From: Lachnospiraceae bacterium
GTDB lineage: Bacteria > Bacillota > Clostridia > Lachnospirales > Lachnospiraceae
NCBI GenBank assembly: GCA_016282915.1
Contig: JAEELW010000128.1
Coordinates: 1-57,930 of the forward strand
Length of the DNA: 57,930 bases
Direction: 5' to 3'
Shown in pieces: positions 7,334-16,128 of the stretch (its first letter is position 1; every line of letters begins with the position of its first letter). The notes under the pieces are model-generated. The model did no database searches and had not been told where the DNA came from. It saw only the letters and a list, made by a program, of their open reading frames with translations. The position numbers and the translations under genes are program-made.

Positions 7334-9112
7334 ATGCCGGGACCCGGAGACCGAGGCGGGGAAAAACAAAAACCGAAAAACGCAGGCAGGACCTTAAGGC
7401 GCCTCCTCTCGTACATGATGAAGTACGGGTGGATCTTTTTCCTCTTGCTGCTCCTCGCTTTCGCAAGCAATATCGGCAATCTCCTCGGACCGGATTTTGC
7501 GGGAAAAGCCATCAATGAAGCCGCTGCCGGAAAAGGAAAGGTAAACATGCCCCTGGTGATCCGCTACGGCCTGCTCATGCTGCTGGTCTATGTGGGAAGC
7601 AATATCCTTTCTTTTCTGGTCAATATATGGATGATGCGTGTCGGAAGAATGGTCGCTCGCAATCTGCGCAGGGATGTCTTTCACAAACTCATGGAACTCC
7701 CGGCCGACTACTTTGACAAGCATCTCGCCGGGGATATCATCAGCCGTGTTTCCTATGATATCGATGTAGTCTGCACCAGCCTTTCCTCGGATATCGTCCA
7801 GATCCTCACAAGCTTTGTAACGGTGATCGGAAGCTTTATCATGATGTGCCTGATCTCACTTCCTCTGGTACTGTGCATGATCTTCACCATTCCCGTTTCC
7901 ATACTCTTCACCAGATATATGAGCAGAAAGACCAGGCCGCTCTATCGCGCGAGAAGCCGCGCCTATGGCGAAATGAACGGCTTTGCGGAAGAGATGTTCA
8001 CGGGTCAGAAAACGATACTGGCCTATGCCCAGGAAGAGCGTGTCTGCGAACGCTTCTCGGAGATCAACAAAAAAGCCGCCGAAGCTTACAAAGCGGCTGA
8101 CGGACTGGGCGCGACCATGTTCCCCACCATCGGGATGATCAACAATATCGGTCTCTCTGCCATCGGTCTCGGCGGTGCGCTTCTTTATATGTACAATATC
8201 GTAGGCCTCGGACAGATCTCCAGCTTTATCCTTTACAGCCGAAAATTCAGCGGCCCCATTAATGAGATCTCCAATATCATAAACGAGATCTTCAGCGCCC
8301 TGGCTGCGGCGGAACGTGTCTTCCAGCTGCTGGACGAGACGGAAGAAGTAAAAGATATCGAAAATGCCATAGAGCTGAAAAATGCACAGGGGCATGTCGA
8401 AGTGCAGGACCTGGAATTTGCATACGTTCCCGGAAAAACCATACTCCGGGATTTCAATATGGAAGCAATGCCGGGTGAAACCGTAGCCATCGTCGGACAT
8501 ACCGGAGCCGGAAAGACCACGATGATCAATCTTCTGATGCGTTTCTACGATCCCCTGCACGGTCAGATCCGGGTAGACGGCCTGGAAAACCGCAGCTACA
8601 CGATGGAAAGCCTCCGAAAGAGCTATTCCATGGTCCTCCAGGAAACCTGGGTCTTCAACGGAACAATCTACGATAATATCGCCTACGGAAAAGAAGATGC
8701 CACACATGAGGAAGTGACGGAAGCCGCAAAGGCCGCGCATATCCATAACTACATCATGAAACTCCCGGGCGGCTACAACACGGTCATAAGCGAAGACGGC
8801 GGAAACATCAGCAAAGGCCAGAAACAGCTGATCACCATTGCCCGCGCGATGCTTTACGATACGGGAATGCTGATACTCGATGAAGCAACGAGCAATGTGG
8901 ATACCGCCACGGAACGAAAAGTTCAGGACGCCATGAAGAAACTCATGACGGGTAAGACCTGTTTTATCATCGCCCACAGGCTTTCTACCATACGTAACGC
9001 CGATAATATCATCGTTATGGAACATGGAGACGTGATCGAGCAGGGCAGACACGACGAACTGATGAATAGAAAAGGCGCTTATTACCGGCTCTACCGGAGC
9101 CAGTTTGAATGA
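7334..9112 (+). CDS. ABC exporter half-transporter with canonical ATP site
   Basis: Partner of the preceding gene. It has an AAAGGAG site before the ATG at 7334, a six-helix membrane domain (about 35-330) and a C-terminal ATPase. Walker A is GHTGAGKTT (about 390), Walker B has the catalytic Glu (LILDEATSNVD, about 515), and the H-loop is intact (IAHRLST). Its signature motif, however, is ISKGQ instead of LSGGQ. In the heterodimer this deviant signature faces the defective Walker B of the partner, giving one degenerate and one active ATP site, exactly as in known asymmetric exporters. The stop codon lies 10 bases from the stop of the convergent downstream gene, with no clear terminator between them. 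Confidence 0.92.
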   Translation: MPGPGDRGGEKQKPKNAGRTLRRLLSYMMKYGWIFFLLLLLAFASNIGNLLGPDFAGKAINEAAAGKGKVNMPLVIRYGLLMLLVYVGSNILSFLVNIWMMRVGRMVARNLRRDVFHKLMELPADYFDKHLAGDIISRVSYDIDVVCTSLSSDIVQILTSFVTVIGSFIMMCLISLPLVLCMIFTIPVSILFTRYMSRKTRPLYRARSRAYGEMNGFAEEMFTGQKTILAYAQEERVCERFSEINKKAAEAYKAADGLGATMFPTIGMINNIGLSAIGLGGALLYMYNIVGLGQISSFILYSRKFSGPINEISNIINEIFSALAAAERVFQLLDETEEVKDIENAIELKNAQGHVEVQDLEFAYVPGKTILRDFNMEAMPGETVAIVGHTGAGKTTMINLLMRFYDPLHGQIRVDGLENRSYTMESLRKSYSMVLQETWVFNGTIYDNIAYGKEDATHEEVTEAAKAAHIHNYIMKLPGGYNTVISEDGGNISKGQKQLITIARAMLYDTGMLILDEATSNVDTATERKVQDAMKKLMTGKTCFIIAHRLSTIRNADNIIVMEHGDVIEQGRHDELMNRKGAYYRLYRSQFE

Positions 9113-9122
9113 CGCTTCCTTT

Positions 9123-10016
9123 TCAGAACAGATCCAGCATGCTGTCCAGATAGATCTCTTCCCGGACCTTCAGCTGATATTCGGGCTTCGTCATGTAATA
9201 CAGAAGAAATTCCAGGATCAGGGCGCTTCCGAGACTGCGTCCTTCGATCTTGAAATGGGAAAATCCGGCCGGAACATAGAAGTTTTGGATATCATCGATC
9301 CCGATAAAACCCGGATTTTTCATGGCGTCGGAAAAACGATACCCCCGTTCCGCATCCGGCGAGACACAGATATGATCTTCACAGTCCTCTCCGAGGCTTT
9401 TCCTGCAGACATTCTCATAACAGTTCTTCCGGTCATAACAGGCAAACCAGCAGCATTCGTTGCAAAGGAACTCTACTTTCCTCTTCTGCGTATCGCTCAA
9501 CGCCGCCAGACGGGCATATTCCTTATTCAGGCGGAAATCCGGCACCACATAGCGGAATTCCTCCCGGTCCAGTTCCGCCTTCAGATCCTCGAAATCCGTC
9601 AGTACCTTCGTCGTCGATGAAACAAAATAAAAGCCCGGATAATTCTTCCGTATATATTCCAGAAGCAGCTCCGAATACAGGATGATACCGTTCTCCACGC
9701 TGCCGCTTTTTTCAAACAGGACACAGAGGGAATTGCACAGACGGTCCGAGAGATGTTTCTCCTCCAGAAGGGAATTACTGAAGGTAAGCCGCGCCGATAT
9801 CCCGTATTCCTTCATGAGTGCGGCTACGTTTTCCGCTTCTTCTTCACCGAATTCCAGGCGGCCGCCGCCCCATATACAGGCCCCGGGTGCACCATAGATC
9901 GAACCGATCCCGCACCAGTCGTAAAAGTATTCCCTGTGCTCATGAAAAAGCGGCAGGAATAAGCTGTAAAGCTCATAATACTCGAACAGACCGGGAAGAT
10001 GGTAGTATACTCTCAT
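9123..10016 (-). CDS. U32 peptidase-like protein with cysteine cluster (tentative)
   Basis: A 297-aa soluble protein with no signal peptide. The layout suggests an alpha/beta barrel; segments such as IILYSELLLEYI, FYFVSSTTKV and YRYVVPDFRLNKEY-like strands recall the U32 family (UbiU/UbiV, YhbU/YhbV, PrtC). A cysteine-rich stretch, CNECCWFACYDRKNC followed by further Cys about 6, 14 and 20 residues later, occupies the position where U32 proteins bind a 4Fe-4S cluster. The assignment is based on pattern only, and the two UbiU-type cysteine spacings cannot be confirmed by eye. The gene is convergent with the ABC exporter and divergent from the xylanase gene. The ribosome binding site is weak. 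It may be an iron-sulfur protein of unknown reaction. Confidence 0.55.
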   Translation of the reverse strand: MRVYYHLPGLFEYYELYSLFLPLFHEHREYFYDWCGIGSIYGAPGACIWGGGRLEFGEEEAENVAALMKEYGISARLTFSNSLLEEKHLSDRLCNSLCVLFEKSGSVENGIILYSELLLEYIRKNYPGFYFVSSTTKVLTDFEDLKAELDREEFRYVVPDFRLNKEYARLAALSDTQKRKVEFLCNECCWFACYDRKNCYENVCRKSLGEDCEDHICVSPDAERGYRFSDAMKNPGFIGIDDIQNFYVPAGFSHFKIEGRSLGSALILEFLLYYMTKPEYQLKVREEIYLDSMLDLF

Positions 10017-10179
10017 CTGATCTTACGAACCCTTTCCTTGATCTCTGATCTGATTTTATATACCGGACGCCGGCAGGCGCGTTTCATCAGTCATATTTAT
10101 ATTATACCACCCTTTCCCCCCGGCAGGATGCCCAAAAAACAACGTAATTCTCATAAAATGCTAAATCGGCGGATAAGTG

Positions 10180-10208
10180 TTGTCGCCCGAAAAAAAACAC
10201 GCTATAGT
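10180..10208 (+). promoter_or_regulatory. Promoter of the xylanase gene
   Basis: TTGTCG (10180-10185), a 17-base spacer and TATAGT (10203-10208), followed by a leader of about 45 bases and AAAAGGAGG before the ATG. Confidence 0.7.
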
Positions 10209-10260
10209 ATGCGGGTATCAAAAAGACCGGAGTACCGTACTCCGGAAAAGGAGGAAAACT

Positions 10261-11484
10261 ATGAAAAGAATGCTGAGTCTGATCCTGTGCTCGATGCTGC
10301 TCGTTCTGTCCGCCTGCGGAGAGACAGCCGGGTCCGGCACAGACGCCACGCCCACGGAAAGCGCAACGGTCGAAACGCCTACGCAGGGGACCGAAGCCGA
10401 AGCAACGCCTCAGGATGAAAAGGAAGAGCCGACCCCCGAACCCGAGGCCCCTGACAGGACCATAAAGGAAGTATTTGCGGAACACGGTATAAAGGCCGGC
10501 ACCTGCATCTCTTCACGGGTCATCGGGAACACAAAAATGGAAAAGATGGTACTGGACCAGTTCAACAGCGTTACCATGGAGAACGCCATGAAACCGGATT
10601 CCATCCTAAACCGTGAAAAGAGCCGGGCCGACGGAAACATCGTCGTGGAATACAGCGGAGAAACCCTTCAGCTCCTGGACTGGGCAAAAGCCAACAGTAT
10701 CCCCATGCGGGGGCATACCCTGGTATGGTACAGCCAGACGCCGGAGTGGATCTTCCATAAGGATTTCGATCCTTCGAGCGAGCTTGTCAATCGTGACGAA
10801 ATGCTCTCCCGTATGGAAACTTATATCCGGCGGAATTTTGAAGAACTGGAAAAACTGGGCTGCCTGGATCTCTTCTATGCTTACGATGTGGTCAACGAAG
10901 CCTGGATGGAAGACGGAACCATGCGAAAGAACCGCTGGAGCGAGATCATCGGAGACGATTATCTCTGGTATGCTTTCTATTACGCCGACAAATATGCACC
11001 CGAAAGCATCGATCTCTACTATAATGATTATAACGAGCAGTACAAGGCAGAGACGCTTTGCAGCTTTGCGGAGACTCTGGTAGACGAGAACGGAAGATCC
11101 CTGATCGACGGCATCGGTCTGCAGGCGCATTTCTTTACCGCAGACGATCTGAATCAGTATTTTAAAGCCATCGACCGCCTTGCGGAAAGCGGCTTAAAGC
11201 TGCAGATGACGGAACTGGACGTCGGACTCGGCCGTTACCAGGGACCTCTTTCCCCTACGGATGATAATCTGAAAAAACAGGGAAAATACTATTATGATCT
11301 GATCAACGGCATACTGGAACGCGTCGATTCCGGAAAGATCAAAATGGATTCCCTGACCATCTGGGGCTTTACGGATCTGACTTCCTGGAGAGGCGAGTAC
11401 TCCGCACAGCTCTTTGATAAAACCCTGGCTCCGAAATATGCCTTTTACGGCGTGATACAGGAAAAAGAAAAAGCAGGCTTCTGA
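10261..11484 (+). CDS. Lipoprotein endo-1,4-beta-xylanase, GH10
   Basis: Hydrolyses internal beta-1,4-xylosidic bonds of xylan at the cell surface. The start is the ATG at 10261, which has AAAAGGAGG and opens a lipoprotein signal ending in the lipobox LSAC; the frame is open further upstream but runs through the promoter. After a Thr/Pro/Glu-rich linker (residues about 20-65) a GH10 domain follows: VTMENAMKPDS, GHTLVWYSQTPEW, DVVNEAW with the acid/base Glu213, and QMTELDVG with the nucleophile Glu318. LTIWGFTDLTSWR is the usual C-terminal motif. At 408 aa there is no carbohydrate-binding module. A plant-fibre diet of the host environment is implied. It is monocistronic, with its own promoter and terminator. 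Confidence 0.95.
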   Translation: MKRMLSLILCSMLLVLSACGETAGSGTDATPTESATVETPTQGTEAEATPQDEKEEPTPEPEAPDRTIKEVFAEHGIKAGTCISSRVIGNTKMEKMVLDQFNSVTMENAMKPDSILNREKSRADGNIVVEYSGETLQLLDWAKANSIPMRGHTLVWYSQTPEWIFHKDFDPSSELVNRDEMLSRMETYIRRNFEELEKLGCLDLFYAYDVVNEAWMEDGTMRKNRWSEIIGDDYLWYAFYYADKYAPESIDLYYNDYNEQYKAETLCSFAETLVDENGRSLIDGIGLQAHFFTADDLNQYFKAIDRLAESGLKLQMTELDVGLGRYQGPLSPTDDNLKKQGKYYYDLINGILERVDSGKIKMDSLTIWGFTDLTSWRGEYSAQLFDKTLAPKYAFYGVIQEKEKAGF

Positions 11485-11488
11485 AAAA

Positions 11489-11530
11489 AGCAGTCCCGGG
11501 CTTTCAGCTTCGGGACTGTGTTTTTTTTTC
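11489..11530. terminator. Bidirectional terminator between xylanase and MutS-like genes
   Basis: CAGTCCCG and CGGGACTG pair around an inner loop; a run of ten T follows on the plus strand, and CTTTTTTC follows on the minus strand. It serves two convergent genes and overlaps the last codons of the minus-strand gene. Confidence 0.85.
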
Positions 11531-13138
11531 GACGATCTCTTCATACAGATCCAGTCCGAAACTGGTGAGTTCGGGCTCATGACGTATCATGCGGAAAGTA
11601 CGGGTCCCGTCGTCTTTTCTCTCGGCGGACAGAAATTCCACTCCCGCTTCCGGCATGTCCCGGCTCTCTTCCCGGACGCGCCTTGCAAAGGATAAGAGAT
11701 GTGTGACCGTAAGTATCCTTACGCCCGCCTCCTTCAGGGCACGGATGATATCGTAAGCGATCACAGAGCCTTCCTTCTCTGTGGTCGTTGCAAAGGATTC
11801 ATTCAGAAGCAGCAGGGATCCGTCTCCGATCTGTTCCACGATACGGTTCATGCGGCTCAGTTCCTCATCCAGCCGGCCGCTGTTCATCTCGCTGTCCTCC
11901 CTGCGGGTAAAATGAACGAATATCCGCGGAAAGATCCCGCTTTGATAAGACTTTGCGGTCACCATCATACCGCATTGCATCATGATCTGCGCGATCCCGA
12001 CACTGCGCAGAAAAGTGGATTTTCCGCCCTGATTTGCACCGGTCACGATCAGCAGATCCTTCTGCTTGAGGGAGCAGCTGTTTCCGATCACGTCCACCCG
12101 GCGTTCCAGTCCCATCACAAACTCCTTCAGATCCGAGAATTCCAGATCCCTCCGTCCGCATACTCCGGGAAAGCACCATCCGATCCCGATACGCTCCATC
12201 TGCCGCAGCAGCTGGACAGCAGAGAGATAAAATGCCGTCTGGTATCTCAGGCGGTCAAAGAAAGTCTGGAAGCCCTCCATCAGACTCTTTAATTCCTCTG
12301 TCAGGTAACTCACGATCCCGTATTCCAGGATCTGCGACTGCTCACTGATGCGGGCGTCCTTCACTGCCGAAAAAGAATCCGGGATACGGGAATTCATGAA
12401 TTCCTGGAATTTATACCGGGTGCTTCCGGGCTTATAAAACTTTGTGCTTCTGGATGACAGTTCTTCCAGTTTCAGTGAACTGAATTTCATACCGTCCTCC
12501 AGACCGGCTTCCAGAACGATCCGCGGCCGTACCACCTGGTTTTTCCCTTCATCCTCCTGATCCGCGCCATCCGTGTAAAAAGAGATATCGTCAAGCACCC
12601 TTCTTATATATTCCTCCCGCTCCTGTGAAAACTCCCTGAGCAGTCCGTCATGAAAAGCGCAAAGCCCTTTGGAAGAGAGCTCCTCCTGATCTGTCAGAAG
12701 CGTCCTGATCTCCGACAATGAATCACAGAAAAGATGGATCACTTTGATATCTGCTGTGAGCTTCATCACGGGATTGCTCTGCTGCATTTTTTCCCGGGGT
12801 CCTCTCCCCAGCTCGCCCCATTTGCGGACCACGGTGCAAGCGATCCGGTACAGACCGCGTATCAGCTCCTCATGCCGGATGCAGTCTCCCAGGATCTGCT
12901 GGCGGTATTCGATCTCCTCTTTCGTATGCAGCGGGATCATCATAACGCTCCGCAGGGTTTCCACCAGATAGGGATCTTCCTTTTCCGCTTTTTTCACTTC
13001 CCCGTTCTCGTAGACCAGCTTTTTTGCCGCGGCAAGAAAAAGTGTTTTCAGTCCGAGATCCTTTATGATGCTCGCGCTGTCATAATAGCTTTCTTCATTT
13101 GTATGCTCACCGTCTTCATACAGTAAACAGACTTTCAT
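11504..13138 (-). CDS. MutS-like ATPase, second of a coupled pair
   Basis: The 544-aa protein has the MutS core/lever helices (about 60-340) and the C-terminal MutS ATPase domain. Walker A is GANQGGKSTF (about 364-373). Walker B reads LLLLNESFATTT, where the usual Asp-Glu pair is Asn-Glu, and the switch histidine appears in VTHLLSF. The N-terminal mismatch-binding domain (Phe-x-Glu) and the connector domain are absent, as is the Smr nuclease of MutS2. It is therefore not a mismatch repair MutS. Its ATG overlaps the stop of the upstream paralogue by four bases (ATGA), so the two are made together and probably form a heterodimeric clamp. Substrate unknown. The 3' end overlaps the bidirectional terminator. 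Confidence 0.8.
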   Translation of the reverse strand: MKVCLLYEDGEHTNEESYYDSASIIKDLGLKTLFLAAAKKLVYENGEVKKAEKEDPYLVETLRSVMMIPLHTKEEIEYRQQILGDCIRHEELIRGLYRIACTVVRKWGELGRGPREKMQQSNPVMKLTADIKVIHLFCDSLSEIRTLLTDQEELSSKGLCAFHDGLLREFSQEREEYIRRVLDDISFYTDGADQEDEGKNQVVRPRIVLEAGLEDGMKFSSLKLEELSSRSTKFYKPGSTRYKFQEFMNSRIPDSFSAVKDARISEQSQILEYGIVSYLTEELKSLMEGFQTFFDRLRYQTAFYLSAVQLLRQMERIGIGWCFPGVCGRRDLEFSDLKEFVMGLERRVDVIGNSCSLKQKDLLIVTGANQGGKSTFLRSVGIAQIMMQCGMMVTAKSYQSGIFPRIFVHFTRREDSEMNSGRLDEELSRMNRIVEQIGDGSLLLLNESFATTTEKEGSVIAYDIIRALKEAGVRILTVTHLLSFARRVREESRDMPEAGVEFLSAERKDDGTRTFRMIRHEPELTSFGLDLYEEIVEKKTQSRS

Positions 13139-14670
13139 AGGCGCTCCTTCAGCTGCTCGTAGTTCAGGCGGTATTTGTTCACCACATTTTCCGCGCAGGG
13201 AATGTCCTCCGCAGCTCCCCTGCGGATCTTAAATGTCTGTATCCTCTGGTCGTTCAGCATGGCCCTCAGGCTCACCACACCCTGCTGCCCTTCGGCAAGC
13301 TCTTTCAGATGCGTGACGTAGATCCCCATACATCCCAGCCCGATAAAATGTTTCAGAACCTTCTTTCCCATGATCTCAGCGTCATAACTCGCCGCTGTTG
13401 TAAAGAGCTCGTTGATGATGACAAAGCTTCCTTTTTTATGATCCTCCATCATCGGAGCAAGTCTGCTCAGCTCCTCTTTGAGCTTCCCCCGTCCTGTTTC
13501 CACGCTTTCCTCCACCGAGAAGTGCGTCTGGATATCCGGAAAGAAGGGAATATTTGCGGATTCCGCCGGCACATCCAAACCCATTCTTGTGAAATAGACC
13601 AGCTGTCCCAGACTTCTTGCAAAGGTCGTCTTTCCTCCCTGGTTTGGTCCGGTCAGCACAAAGAAGCGTTCCCCCTCTTCATAATAAAGATCATTCGGGA
13701 CCACCTCTTTTCCGGACGTGAGTGACGAAAGGGCCAGGGCCAGGTCATAGAGTCCTTTGGCCTCCATCCTCCTGTCTTCGGAGGTTTCCGGTGTCGAAAA
13801 ACAGAAACCGGCTTTTTCCAGCTCCTGTTCCAGACTACGGAAAGAAAGATAAAAGACCACTTCCTTTTCAAAACGCCGGAGTACCGCTTTTTCGTAATCC
13901 TCACTGTGCTCCGCGATATTTCTCAGTTCCCGGAAAAGCTGCGGTTTTTTCTTTTCCAGAATTTCCAGACAGGCATATTCCAGTTCCGTGAGAGAAGGAT
14001 TTGACCGGAACGGATTCTGAAGCTGCCGGATCTCCCTGCCGCCCTCTTTCCGCAGCATCTCCTCATATCGTCCGCTGCCTTCCGTCTCCACGGGCACAAC
14101 ACTGATCCGGTCCTTGTCATAGACCAGGGTAAAACGCAGCTCCCTGATCTCCTTCATAAGTTTCTCCGTGCGTTCGCGCAGCTCGCGGTATCCGGAGCTG
14201 TCAAGGATCTCTTTCAGTATCTCCAGAAAGGCCTGCATTCCCACCGAGGACAGTACACACTTTTCCAGCCGGCTTTCCAGCTCTTCATAGCATCTGCAAT
14301 AAGCTTCGGTCTCCCTGATCTGCCAGACTGCCTTCTGCAGCGGGATCGACACCTTATCTTTTTCCGCACGCAGTTCAGCGACCCCTTCGAGATCCTCCGT
14401 ATAGCTCATCAATGCACGGTACACTTCTTCATTCTTTATATCCCCGTATACCGCCCGACGGTAGGCCTCATCCTCCGCTGTGGGCGGCAGAAAGCTGTAC
14501 AGCTTACGGATATTCTTTCCCCATTTTGCCGTCAGCCGGTCTATGATCTGCCGCAGGTTCAGATCCTGATAAAAGGCCGCGATCTCCTCAGCCTCGCTTC
14601 GCGTTCCGTTCAGGCTCAGAATGCTGAAATTTTCGTTCTTGCTCTCTTCTCCCATATCTTTTCCCGTCAT
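13135..14670 (-). CDS. MutS-like ATPase, first of a coupled pair
   Basis: Paralogue of the next gene: MutS-type core helices (about 40-310) and ATPase domain with Walker A GPNQGGKTTFARS (about 339-351), Walker B FVIINELFTTA and switch motif YVTHLKEL. As in its partner, Walker B has Asn-Glu, and mismatch-recognition and nuclease domains are missing. The frame is open back to a TTG at 14736, but that extension begins inside the terminator of the upstream gene and has no ribosome binding site, so Met at 14670 was chosen; Met at 14655 is equally possible. The gene ends in ATGA shared with its partner. Conserved tandem arrangement and complementary size suggest an obligate pair. Function unknown. 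Confidence 0.78.
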   Translation of the reverse strand: MTGKDMGEESKNENFSILSLNGTRSEAEEIAAFYQDLNLRQIIDRLTAKWGKNIRKLYSFLPPTAEDEAYRRAVYGDIKNEEVYRALMSYTEDLEGVAELRAEKDKVSIPLQKAVWQIRETEAYCRCYEELESRLEKCVLSSVGMQAFLEILKEILDSSGYRELRERTEKLMKEIRELRFTLVYDKDRISVVPVETEGSGRYEEMLRKEGGREIRQLQNPFRSNPSLTELEYACLEILEKKKPQLFRELRNIAEHSEDYEKAVLRRFEKEVVFYLSFRSLEQELEKAGFCFSTPETSEDRRMEAKGLYDLALALSSLTSGKEVVPNDLYYEEGERFFVLTGPNQGGKTTFARSLGQLVYFTRMGLDVPAESANIPFFPDIQTHFSVEESVETGRGKLKEELSRLAPMMEDHKKGSFVIINELFTTAASYDAEIMGKKVLKHFIGLGCMGIYVTHLKELAEGQQGVVSLRAMLNDQRIQTFKIRRGAAEDIPCAENVVNKYRLNYEQLKERL

Positions 14671-14740
14671 GCCGGGTCTTCTGCCCGGGCCGTTTACCGC
14701 TCTGCGTATAAAAACAGCGTTCCGCTCATCCCGCAAGGAT

Positions 14741-14784
14741 AAAAAAACGGCCCGGAATGCGTTGTATGGCAGCTCCCGGACCGG
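14741..14784 (-). terminator. Terminator of the diguanylate cyclase gene
   Basis: On the minus strand CGGTCCGGGA pairs, with one G-T pair, with TTCCGGGCCG across a loop of about 18 bases and is followed by seven T. Confidence 0.75.
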
Positions 14785-14814
14785 TGGTCATCTCTCCCGT
14801 TTATCAGCTGCGCC

Positions 14815-15912
14815 TCAGGCCATATCTTCAAAGATCAGTATGTTCTTTCCGTGCTGCTTACCGTAATACATACGTCCGTCCGCAACCCGGATCAGTTCCT
14901 CCGGTTCCTCATAGGATCTTTTATTCTCTTCGAGACCGATCGTGATCGTGGAGACGATCCTTTTATTGTAAAATACCGTCGGTGCATTCTCAACCGCCTT
15001 TCTCAGATCCTCCGTTTTTTCCTTTGCATCCTCAAAACTGTATCCCTTCATCAGTATGACGATCTCTTCTCCTCCCCATCTGCAGATATCGCAGTCAGTC
15101 ATTTCTTTCCTGATCAGACGGGAAATATGCTTTAACACCTCATCGCCGCAGTCGTGACCATAGGAATCGTTGATACGCTTGAAATTGTCGATATCACAAA
15201 AAGCGACACAGAAAGACGGCCCCTCTTTCTTTTTCATGAGCTCGTCAAGCAGCGGCAGAAAACCGCGGCGGTTCAGAAGACCGGTCAGAACATCCACATG
15301 TGCGTCAAAAGATAACTGTTCATTTTTCTTTGCCAGACTGCTCCGTTCCACCTCACTCATGAAGATATACATGGTCGTGTAAAAGATCATCGAAAAGATC
15401 ATCACGAAGGAGGAAAAAATGACCAGCACTTTGCGTAATGTATCCGTAACCTCAAAGAAAGGCTTCGCATCACCAAACAAAAGAAAGACTGCCACGTACA
15501 GGGCAAATTCCAGAGCCAGGAACAGCACGAGGAACCAGCGTTTGGTCCCTTTGAACAGATAGCTTCCGATGTACAGAATGATCGGCACGATAGAACACAG
15601 AAAGCAGGAAGGCGCACAATCCCAGCCGATATAAAGGACAGCCACAACCGTAAAGGTACTGACCTCCAGCATGATACTGATATAGACCGGCATGATATGC
15701 CCGAACTTACATAAAATGATACAGAACAGATAAACGATCACACTGAGTATATTATAACTGATCAGCGGTCCTATGCCGGCGACCAGCATGATACCCAGAA
15801 GCGCCGCATGTACCAGGCACATAACGACGACCGTGACCATAAAACTGTTATGCACCAGGAAATGCAGGATCTTTTCTATTGATAATCTTTCTTTCGCTTC
15901 CTCTTTCATCAC
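14815..15912 (-). CDS. Membrane diguanylate cyclase (GGEEI)
   Basis: Predicted to make cyclic di-GMP from two GTP. Six hydrophobic helices fill residues about 15-195. A GGDEF domain follows, with DIDNFKRINDSYGHDCGD for metal and substrate binding and GGEEI (about 278) as the active-site loop, an accepted variant. The RxxD inhibitory site that normally lies just before the loop is TDCD here, so product feedback through that site is unlikely. The start is GTG at 15912 or ATG at 15909; the best purine-rich stretch (AGGAG) is some 20 bases upstream, so initiation may be weak. It is monogenic, with its own terminator, and a phosphodiesterase gene lies 3.4 kb away. Confidence 0.88.
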   Translation of the reverse strand: MMKEEAKERLSIEKILHFLVHNSFMVTVVVMCLVHAALLGIMLVAGIGPLISYNILSVIVYLFCIILCKFGHIMPVYISIMLEVSTFTVVAVLYIGWDCAPSCFLCSIVPIILYIGSYLFKGTKRWFLVLFLALEFALYVAVFLLFGDAKPFFEVTDTLRKVLVIFSSFVMIFSMIFYTTMYIFMSEVERSSLAKKNEQLSFDAHVDVLTGLLNRRGFLPLLDELMKKKEGPSFCVAFCDIDNFKRINDSYGHDCGDEVLKHISRLIRKEMTDCDICRWGGEEIVILMKGYSFEDAKEKTEDLRKAVENAPTVFYNKRIVSTITIGLEENKRSYEEPEELIRVADGRMYYGKQHGKNILIFEDMA

Positions 15913-16060
15913 GGTTCCGTTTTCAGCATTCTCCTTTGATCCGCAAACAGAGGTATTATATCACATTATATCGGAAAAATCAGTATCCTCTGTGGCCTTT
16001 TCCGCACTGCTTTTCCCGGAATGATTATTCCCGCAGTCTTTCCGCGCCGGACATCCCTTC

Positions 16061-16091
16061 GTAAAAAAGACGCCCGGAAACAGGCGTCTTT
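16061..16091 (-). terminator. Terminator of the repeat-rich zinc-ribbon gene
   Basis: AAAGACGCC and GGCGTCTTT form a perfect nine-pair stem on the minus strand, followed by six T. Confidence 0.9.
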
Positions 16092-16128
16092 CCCATATAA
16101 ATATCACAGATCACCGAAAAAGACAGGA

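Noticed and set aside
14671-14736. TTG-started N-terminal extension of the first MutS-like protein
   Set aside because: It starts immediately after the T run of the upstream gene's terminator hairpin and has no ribosome binding site.
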